A stretch of DNA of 32,646 nt from Treponema sp. (GTDB lineage: Bacteria; Spirochaetota; Spirochaetia; Treponematales; Breznakiellaceae): positions 1 through 32,646 of the forward strand of contig JAAYUZ010000033.1 in the NCBI GenBank assembly GCA_012517385.1. Direction: 5' to 3'. The position numbers and the translations under genes are program-made. A model generated the notes under the pieces. The model was not told the origin of the DNA and searched no databases. It saw nothing but the letters and a program-made list of their open reading frames with translations. This document shows, one piece after another, positions 26,156 through 32,646 of this stretch (positions are counted from its first letter, which is position 1; each line of letters starts with the position of its first letter).

Positions 26156-27990
26156 TCCTGGTCTTCCTTAAGCCGACGTAACTCGGCATCTATATGAACT
26201 TTTTCGGACAGGAGTTCTTCTATCTGCTGTTCAGATTGAAGCCCCCCTGTCCGTGCGGACCTGAGCTTAAGTATAATCTCTGCCCGGCGCCGCTCAAGGC
26301 GTTTTTCACGAATTCTTTTAATTCCGTCTAATACAAGCTGCTCCGGGTTCTGAGAAAAGGCCTTTGAGGAAGTCTTTTCTAAAACAAAATTCCGGAGTTC
26401 ATCATCCTGTATCTGATTTAATAGTCCATCAACATCCTGTATTTCATTCCTGTAACATTCTTCCAAGGCAATAAATAGTTCCTTTGCCCGTGGATCTTCA
26501 ACCTCCTCTATAGACAAGGATGATCGTAACCGAGGATAGAGGTTACGGTTTGAAATTATGGTCATCAACAGAAACAGTTCATCATTCATGCGGATCGGAG
26601 CTTTACTGCGGATCTCCGCAGGCTTTTGCTGTTCTAAACGATCAAGGCTGCGTTGTTTGTCCGCAGCACTTTTTTTAGAATAGGTTTCAAAATCCCGCAG
26701 AACTGCCGTCCGGTCGACCCCAAAAGTGTCAGCAATGGAACCCATACATCCATCTCTTGAAACTTCTGAATCCAAAGTTTCCAGATACGGAAAAAAGAAG
26801 GCCACTGCTTGAGCAAGGCCTTCTGTATGAGTAATATCGAATAGGGCTCGAGCTCGACCCACAAGATAATCGAAGTCATTTATAAAACATTTTACATATT
26901 TTTGCAACGCCCCTGGGCCATCTTCTTTTAAAATATCTGCAGGATCTTTGAAAATAATCCCCTTTTCTCCCGTTTTTTCCATACTGATGATTCTGCAGGT
27001 CAGCCCATTACGGCGACAGGTCAAAATTCCCTTGATTGTTGCGGCCTGTCCTGCTGGATCGTTGTCAAATACAAGGTACGCCGTCTTTGCCCATTGTCTG
27101 AGTAAACGGGCTTGTTCGTCCGTAAAGGCGGTGCCCAGGGGGGCTACAGCGGTCCCTATTCCCGCCTGATGGAGGGCAATAACATCCATATAGCCTTCAC
27201 AAATATGTACTTCTTCGGATTGCCGGATCTGCGGCAGGGCTATTTCTATGGCATAGAGGGTTTCTCTTTTTTTATAGAGGTTCGATTCGGCGGAGTTTAG
27301 GTATTTTGGACCATCACCCTGTAATAATCGACCTCCAAAGGCAACTGTTTGTCCCTTTTTATCTGATATAGGGAACATGAGCCGATCAGCAAAAAATGAT
27401 ATCCGTGTATTTTGACGGGAAAAGAGCCCGCTTTTACTAAGGAACTCCTCAGAATAACCTTTTTTTTGTAAAAAATTAAAAAGCCATTGCCGGTCAGAGG
27501 GTGCATATCCCAGACGAAATTTGCGTATCATTTCGTCTGAAACACCCCGTTCACGGACATAGGTAAGGGCTTTTTTTCCCGCTTCAGTAGCGGTGAGAAT
27601 GTGATGAAAACTGATGGCTACCCGGCGGTATAACTCTGCCAAATCTTCCCGTTGCTTTGTCCGATTGGTTTCTTCAGGATCAGGGGAACCAGCTTCATAT
27701 ATAACGGGAATGTTAAGTTTTTTTGCAAGCAATTCCAGAGTTTCCGGATAGGAAAGTTTTTCCAGTTCCATCACAAAGGAAATGATGCCTCCTCCCTTAT
27801 GACATCCGAAACAATAAAAAAAGTTCTTATCCGGGTCGACCGAGAAGGATGGGGTTTTTTCATTATGAAATGGACAGAGCCCCCAGTAGCGCCCTCCTTT
27901 TTTCTCGAGACGTACGTATTCCCCGATAATGGTAACCGCATCGGCCCTGCGCTGTATTTCCTGAATGGTTTCTTCAGTAATACGGCTCAT
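26152..27990 (-). CDS. dnaG: DNA primase
   Basis: 612 residues. DnaG makes RNA primers for replication. The N-terminal zinc site is Cys39, His42, Cys60 and Cys63 ([25 protein letters not shown]). The catalytic core contains the TOPRIM motifs [18 protein letters not shown] and the metal-binding [10 protein letters not shown]. The C-terminal part, which normally binds the DnaB helicase, is helical and poorly conserved. The ATG overlaps the mltG stop by four bases, and the end overlaps rpoD by four. A dnaG-rpoD pair is the core of the classic macromolecular synthesis operon; rpsU is not present here. Confidence 0.97.
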   Translation of the reverse strand: MSRITEETIQEIQRRADAVTIIGEYVRLEKKGGRYWGLCPFHNEKTPSFSVDPDKNFFYCFGCHKGGGIISFVMELEKLSYPETLELLAKKLNIPVIYEAGSPDPEETNRTKQREDLAELYRRVAISFHHILTATEAGKKALTYVRERGVSDEMIRKFRLGYAPSDRQWLFNFLQKKGYSEEFLSKSGLFSRQNTRISFFADRLMFPISDKKGQTVAFGGRLLQGDGPKYLNSAESNLYKKRETLYAIEIALPQIRQSEEVHICEGYMDVIALHQAGIGTAVAPLGTAFTDEQARLLRQWAKTAYLVFDNDPAGQAATIKGILTCRRNGLTCRIISMEKTGEKGIIFKDPADILKEDGPGALQKYVKCFINDFDYLVGRARALFDITHTEGLAQAVAFFFPYLETLDSEVSRDGCMGSIADTFGVDRTAVLRDFETYSKKSAADKQRSLDRLEQQKPAEIRSKAPIRMNDELFLLMTIISNRNLYPRLRSSLSIEEVEDPRAKELFIALEECYRNEIQDVDGLLNQIQDDELRNFVLEKTSSKAFSQNPEQLVLDGIKRIREKRLERRRAEIILKLRSARTGGLQSEQQIEELLSEKVHIDAELRRLKEDQE

Positions 27991-29069
27991 TTACTGCCCG
28001 CACTCCCTTTTACATAGATTACGCCAGCTTTAATATGTTCATCCAGGGTTTTCGAGAAACGGTGGCGACCTTCATTGGGATCAACAAGGCGAAAATAAAG
28101 AAAATTAGTTTGGGCTGGGTAAAACACAGCCCGTAATGCCACAAGTCCTGGATTAGAGATTGGTCCTGGTGGCAATCCTGCTCTGACATAGGTATTAAAG
28201 GGATTTTGTATGGCAATATCCTTAAAATAGAGCACTTCGGGGTGGGGCTTCCCTTGTATTTCTGTAATGACATATTCTACGGTTGCGCAGGACTGCAGGG
28301 CCATGCCGATCTTAAGCCGGTTATAGAATACACTTGCCATCAGAGGTGCCTCATCATCAACCCGGTATTCCCGTTCAATAATTGAGGCAAGAATAACCTT
28401 TTCATGTAAATCCTTTGGCAACATATTCTGTGATTCGGGGGCTATCTGTTTCAGTTTATTAAAAAAATTTTCTGTCATGAGGGAAATTATTTTTTCAGGA
28501 TTAAACCCCTTAGGAAACAGGTACGTATCTGGGAATAGATATCCTTCGAAGGATGAACTGGGAATTTGATACTTTTCCAGTAATTCACGGCTTGTTGCTG
28601 CAAGCATGAAATCCCGGCTCTCACAGATTCCAGATCGTTCCAGAATCTGGCTGATTTTTGAAAGGGTTGCCCCTTCAGGGATAGTAACGCGAATTTGTAA
28701 CTGCTGTCCCTTGGCAAAACGTTGATACAGCGTCAGAAGCGTCTCGGGACCTTTGATAATAAAAAATCCGGCTTTGATGGGCTCTTTGGCCATTCGATTT
28801 ATAAGGTTCCATGCGAAGTATGAACGGATAAGACCTGCTGTGGCCAGTCGTTTGCCCACACTCTGGGCTGATTCTCCCTGGTAAATTTCTATCAATATAG
28901 ACCCATCTTCCTGTTTTTCAATGCCCCGCTCAAGCTCTGGCCTCATGTTTGACCATGCGGGGGCTGAATTTACATAGGCAAATAGAGAAAGTCCTGTGAC
29001 AATGATCACCAAGATGCTGCCCACAATCCAGGCTGCTATTCGAAACAACAGTTGTAAAACCCTTGGCAT
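27987..29069 (-). CDS. mltG: Endolytic murein transglycosylase MltG
   Basis: 360 residues. MltG cleaves nascent glycan strands at the outer face of the inner membrane and sets their length. One membrane helix (about 10-33) is followed by a LysM-like part and the YceG catalytic domain. Family motifs are SSFEGYLFPDTYLFPKGFNP, LASIIEREYRVDDEAPLMASVFYNRL with the expected catalytic Glu, and NTYVRAGLPPGPISNPG. The conserved QTDPTV segment reads QSCATV here. A GTG at 29075 overlaps the ompA-like stop (GTGA), but the ATG at 29069 has GAGG five bases upstream and is preferred. It sits in one operon with dnaG and rpoD and links wall growth with replication and transcription genes. Confidence 0.95.
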   Translation of the reverse strand: MPRVLQLLFRIAAWIVGSILVIIVTGLSLFAYVNSAPAWSNMRPELERGIEKQEDGSILIEIYQGESAQSVGKRLATAGLIRSYFAWNLINRMAKEPIKAGFFIIKGPETLLTLYQRFAKGQQLQIRVTIPEGATLSKISQILERSGICESRDFMLAATSRELLEKYQIPSSSFEGYLFPDTYLFPKGFNPEKIISLMTENFFNKLKQIAPESQNMLPKDLHEKVILASIIEREYRVDDEAPLMASVFYNRLKIGMALQSCATVEYVITEIQGKPHPEVLYFKDIAIQNPFNTYVRAGLPPGPISNPGLVALRAVFYPAQTNFLYFRLVDPNEGRHRFSKTLDEHIKAGVIYVKGSAGSK

Positions 29070-29071
29070 GC

Positions 29072-32000
29072 TCACCTCATCAATATAAATTCCACCCGCC
29101 GGTTTTTCCAGCGGTTTGCCTCATCGGTGTGGGGCACCAGAGGCTCCCGTCCTCCAAGCCCCTTTGCTTCAAGACGATTTTTTTCAATACCCCGTTCAAC
29201 CAGAGCTGCCATAACTGCCCGGGCTCGGTCTAGCGAAAGGGCTTCCAGTTCGGTCCGTTCTTCCCGTTCAGTACCTGACAGGTTGACCCCGTGGCCTTCG
29301 ATACGAATACGATAGGATCCGTATTTTTTCAGAACCTCCGCAAGACGGTCAAGTATGGCCCGGTTACGCTGGTTCGTTTCGTTGTCCATTCCAAACAGAT
29401 TAGATGAATTCGGAGGGAATACAATCGAAGATATGCGGATTTTCAGCCTATCCCCATCCTTTATGACAAACACATCGGTGGAAAGGGAACCCGTTTTTGT
29501 TGCCATGTTCCCTAAAACATCCCGTACCTGTACAATATACGAATATTCCTGGGCAGCTTCAATCAATTCATTGTTCAAATTATAGCCATCCCAGAGAATT
29601 GGTTCGGGAGGAAGAGTTTTACCGGAGAAACTGGTAAAGATGCTTCCCGCAGGATCCAAAATGCTGAGTTTCCAGCCGTTTATTTCACTGGCGTCTTCGG
29701 CAGAAAGTTTGATTGATAGCACATCGTTTACACCATCCCCATCGGGGGAGAAGGGCTGCGGGCCTAGGCTGATAGAAATATTCGGCGGAGTTCTATCCAG
29801 ACGAATAGCTTTCCCAGAGAGGGTAATCTGGTCCCCCTTCGCATATTCAAGCTGAGCCCAGGGAGTATATTCCCCATCGAGGGCGATAGTAAGCCCGTCA
29901 TCAAGAGAACCGTCCCAGAGGAATTGGGCGCTCTGATCGAGGTGGGTGCCCTCCGTAAGGCGGCGCACTCTGGTCCCATTCCGATCCCGAATTTCCACTA
30001 TAAAATGAGCAAGCCCATCGGTAAATGCCGATACAAGCCGGATTTTTACCGAATCTGCAAAGCCGTCCTTATTTGGAGAAAAAGCAGTAAGGTCGCTGGT
30101 GATGGTTGCAGCGGGCCTGCGGGCATCGAGGGTAACTGGGGTAGATTCCACCACAGTTCGATTGCCCGCCAGATCAAGCCCTTCAAGCCTGAAACGGTAA
30201 GTTCCATCCGGTGCATGGCTATTGCCATCATCCGTTCCGTCCCAGATAATGCTGGCTGGAGGATTTCCCTTCCAGTTAAAACTTTTAATAACCCTACCAT
30301 CCGATGTAATAACAGAGCCGGTCCAATGGTTCCCACCATCAGCTCCTATTGTAAAAGTTGCAGCATCCTGTTTTCCATCTCCATTGGGAGAGAATATCAC
30401 CGGTTCTGCGGTCACCTTTGCCTGTGGTGGTGTTGCGTCAAGGATGATGGGCTGGCTTGTAGCGCTCAGAATACTGCCGTTTGCCAGAGCAAGCCGAAGC
30501 TGTGCCTGATAGCTGCCATCGGGACTCAGTATGCCCAGACTGTCCCTGCCGTCCCAGTTAAAGGTTCCCGGAAGGGTACCAGTATCTTCCTTCACAACCG
30601 CGCCGCTTTGGGTATTACGAATGGTAAACTGATAATTGGTGATGGTCCCAATATCCTGATACCGGGGTGTAAAAAGGACCCTGCCCTCACCCGAACGGCT
30701 GGAGAACAGCTGTGCACTGGACTGCAGGAGTAGTGTGCCCTTCTGGAGGGGTTCTACCACGATACGGATCGGGTTTGTACGGCCTGTAAGCCCTACCGAA
30801 TTAATTCCTTCAGCAACATACGAATAGGTGCCGGCTTCCGCAAGCTGCCCCGAATCGGTATCCCCCTGCCACGGAACTACCGCTTCGGTATTCCGTCCAA
30901 GGTTAAAGCTTTTTATAATATGCTGGTTCGCATCTCTGATAAAACCACGCCATTCAGCCTCCGGCGAAAGGTCATGATACAGAGTGATGCCCTCATTATT
31001 GTTAAATGACAGACTTGAACGGGAAGCCCTGACCAGCCCGGCGGGCTTTTGAGATTGGACGGTGAAAAAGGGGCTTCTTTGAATGAGTGTATCCCCATTG
31101 GTATATTCCATCGAAACTTCGAATCGATAGGTACCATCCGGAATCGGTTCTTTCTGATCGCTCAGTCCATTGAACTGCAGAATGGACGGGAATTGATCCA
31201 GACGATCCCGGGACCCCAGCCAGCTTCTGAAGCTGTCCCCCTGGGCATTAACCACCTTAATTGTCCAGTTGGTGAGCCCCTCTAGGATGTAATCAGAAAA
31301 CCGTGCCTGTATGGTCCCAAAGGGTGAACTTGGTTCGGTGGACATGGCCCCACTGGAAAGTGAAATCTGAAGCCTCCGCGGCTTGGCATCCACATAGATG
31401 GGTCCCGTGGTTGTTGTAATACTGTTCCCCCCCATGTCTATAGAGCTGAGTGTATAGGTATAGGTCCCATCGGACACCACGGTACCGGTACTATCCCGGC
31501 CATCCCAGACAAATTCTGGCGGCGACATGGCTTCCCAACTATAGGTCCTGACAGGAATCCCTTCTTTGTTTTGTATAGTACCTGTCCAGAGGTCTTCCTT
31601 CGTTCCACTTTGTAAAATTTTTAAAAGGTCCCTGACACCATCCCCATTCGGACTGAAAATTGTGTCTGCAATAAGGGTTGCCTGCGGGGGTGTGGAGTCC
31701 ACATTAAAGGACAAGGTTCTCGTACTTTCATTTCCATGAATATCTTGAGCCGAAATGAATAGGCGGTATTCTCCATCGGGCCAGGTAGTATCCAGGGGAA
31801 TTGAAATGGGAACCCGTACCAATGCTGTGTTTTTCGGTTGAGGATCCGACTTAGTAAATCTGCTCAGCCCCTGTTCATCCTGAATTGAAAGCTCCCAGGT
31901 TTTTATGGGTCCGTCGTCCTTAATAAGGATATCCAGATTGATGAAGGGCCGAGTCTTTGCAGAGTACACCATCTCCAGGGGTTTTGCTAACTCGATGGCG

Positions 32001-32646
32001 GGCCCCTGCCGATCCTTCTCACCCCTGCTCAATGTGACCGCAGTTTCAATACCTATTCCCTGGGACCAGACAGGCTGAACCCTAAAGCGAGGGATGAACC
32101 CCTGTTCGCTCCATTTCAATGCTAACGATATAGCCGGAAAGAGAGAGTTCATTTCTCCATTAAACAGCGCAAGATTCCAGTTTAGAGATAGGGTAAGGAT
32201 GTTTCCCAAGGTTATCGTTCCCGAGGGCTGTATCAAAAACTCCTGGAAAGCGGGGCTTGCCAACTGCAGGGCTCCAGCAATTTCAACAGGATTGGTAAAC
32301 AGCAGGGTTTTCCAACCCGTAACAATAGTAAATGGATAGGGGGTTTCGGTTCCATTACCTACATTTATTATGCTGCCAAAGAGGCTGCTCCCTCCCGCTC
32401 CTAAATTGGGAAAATCCTGTTGGAATCCTAAAGAAAATCCCATCCCCCATGCAAAAGCAGTAAGCCCCAGACCAGCATAAAAGGTATCCCCCAACCTTTT
32501 TGATATACCAGTGGAAAGGCTCATTCCCTCATCGCTTTTCATTTCTGGTATTAATTTGGGGCTTGCATGCCCTTCTATTCCGCCCCACAGAACTCCAAAA
32601 GAAAGCGGATAGACCGCTGCGCCAGAAATATAAGCCACAGCCCCCA
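29072..32646 (-). CDS. Large outer-membrane protein: barrel-like domain, seven Ig-like modules, OmpA domain; 5' end outside window
   Basis: At least 1188 residues; the frame stays open to the window edge and no signal peptide is seen, so the N-terminus is missing. Counted from a GTG at 32638, residues 1-225 are rich in alternating aromatic strands (GLGLTAFAWGMGFSLGFQQD), suggesting part of a beta barrel. Residues 315-1060 hold about seven FlgD-like Ig modules of about 100 residues, each with a WDG-type turn (378, 489, 590, 695, 799, 908, 1016) and several with SPNGDG-like loops (329, 750, 854, 964). The end (about 1070-1188) is an OmpA peptidoglycan-binding domain (RIRIEGHG, LSLDRARAVMAALVERGI, NRRVEFILMR). 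It probably ties the outer membrane to the wall. The stop lies next to mltG. Confidence 0.9.
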   Translation of the reverse strand, partial: GAVAYISGAAVYPLSFGVLWGGIEGHASPKLIPEMKSDEGMSLSTGISKRLGDTFYAGLGLTAFAWGMGFSLGFQQDFPNLGAGGSSLFGSIINVGNGTETPYPFTIVTGWKTLLFTNPVEIAGALQLASPAFQEFLIQPSGTITLGNILTLSLNWNLALFNGEMNSLFPAISLALKWSEQGFIPRFRVQPVWSQGIGIETAVTLSRGEKDRQGPAIELAKPLEMVYSAKTRPFINLDILIKDDGPIKTWELSIQDEQGLSRFTKSDPQPKNTALVRVPISIPLDTTWPDGEYRLFISAQDIHGNESTRTLSFNVDSTPPQATLIADTIFSPNGDGVRDLLKILQSGTKEDLWTGTIQNKEGIPVRTYSWEAMSPPEFVWDGRDSTGTVVSDGTYTYTLSSIDMGGNSITTTTGPIYVDAKPRRLQISLSSGAMSTEPSSPFGTIQARFSDYILEGLTNWTIKVVNAQGDSFRSWLGSRDRLDQFPSILQFNGLSDQKEPIPDGTYRFEVSMEYTNGDTLIQRSPFFTVQSQKPAGLVRASRSSLSFNNNEGITLYHDLSPEAEWRGFIRDANQHIIKSFNLGRNTEAVVPWQGDTDSGQLAEAGTYSYVAEGINSVGLTGRTNPIRIVVEPLQKGTLLLQSSAQLFSSRSGEGRVLFTPRYQDIGTITNYQFTIRNTQSGAVVKEDTGTLPGTFNWDGRDSLGILSPDGSYQAQLRLALANGSILSATSQPIILDATPPQAKVTAEPVIFSPNGDGKQDAATFTIGADGGNHWTGSVITSDGRVIKSFNWKGNPPASIIWDGTDDGNSHAPDGTYRFRLEGLDLAGNRTVVESTPVTLDARRPAATITSDLTAFSPNKDGFADSVKIRLVSAFTDGLAHFIVEIRDRNGTRVRRLTEGTHLDQSAQFLWDGSLDDGLTIALDGEYTPWAQLEYAKGDQITLSGKAIRLDRTPPNISISLGPQPFSPDGDGVNDVLSIKLSAEDASEINGWKLSILDPAGSIFTSFSGKTLPPEPILWDGYNLNNELIEAAQEYSYIVQVRDVLGNMATKTGSLSTDVFVIKDGDRLKIRISSIVFPPNSSNLFGMDNETNQRNRAILDRLAEVLKKYGSYRIRIEGHGVNLSGTEREERTELEALSLDRARAVMAALVERGIEKNRLEAKGLGGREPLVPHTDEANRWKNRRVEFILMR

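Noticed and set aside
29924-30733. 269-codon plus-strand frame inside the OmpA-like gene
   Set aside because: It mirrors the repeated Ig modules on the minus strand and has no recognisable protein features.
1-32646. tRNA genes, IS elements, prophage or attachment sites
   Set aside because: No cloverleaf, transposase, integrase or flanking repeats were recognised by eye, and almost all the sequence is occupied by housekeeping genes.

Overview
The window looks like chromosomal DNA from a spirochete, most likely Treponema or a close relative. The reasons are the order TPR protein, mreB, mreC, mreD, PBP2, rodA next to rpoD and dnaG (which I recall being close together in treponemes too), a type A RNase P RNA, a CHASE2 adenylate cyclase, and a large OmpA protein built from FlgD-like modules. 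Genus is an inference; there is no rRNA here. Both edges cut a gene. Coding density is very high, many genes overlap by 1 to 20 bases, and I see no phage, IS element, CRISPR array or tRNA.

Region 1 (1-2372): the 3' part of a membrane protein gene, then dtd (D-aminoacyl-tRNA deacylase), with a divergent PRPP synthetase gene meeting it tail to tail.

Region 2 (2490-14021, + strand): a probable long operon starting at recA and running folK, scpA, scpB, an RluB-type pseudouridine synthase, cmk, rpsA, a GAF/sigma-54 activator, a TPR membrane protein, a CHASE2 class III adenylate cyclase and an AT-rich orphan lipoprotein. It combines DNA repair, chromosome condensation, nucleotide supply and translation with a signalling tail. 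rpsA is split by a one-base frameshift at a seven-T tract.

Region 3 (14123-23124, - strand): the cell-elongation operon, read as TPR protein, mreB, mreC, mreD, PBP2 (mrdA), rodA and finally a large cobalamin-binding-type radical SAM protein fused to a DUF2344 domain. MreBCD organise the lateral wall machine and RodA/PBP2 polymerise and cross-link peptidoglycan. The radical SAM gene is translationally coupled to rodA. The genes from about 13.3 to 20.2 kb are visibly more AT-rich than those on either side.

Region 4 (23128-32646, - strand): rnpB, a coiled-coil zinc-ribbon protein with a very acidic tail, rpoD, dnaG, mltG and a giant OmpA/Ig-repeat protein truncated by the window edge. rpoD-dnaG-mltG-ompA form a tightly overlapping macromolecular-synthesis and envelope operon, read from ompA towards rpoD.

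I did not find a wholly new multi-gene system. The strongest leads are the split rpsA, a calcium-loop-like insertion in the sensor domain of the cyclase, the radical SAM protein tied to the elongasome, a RodA with an apparent extra membrane hairpin, the repeat-extended RecA tail, and the seven-module OmpA protein.
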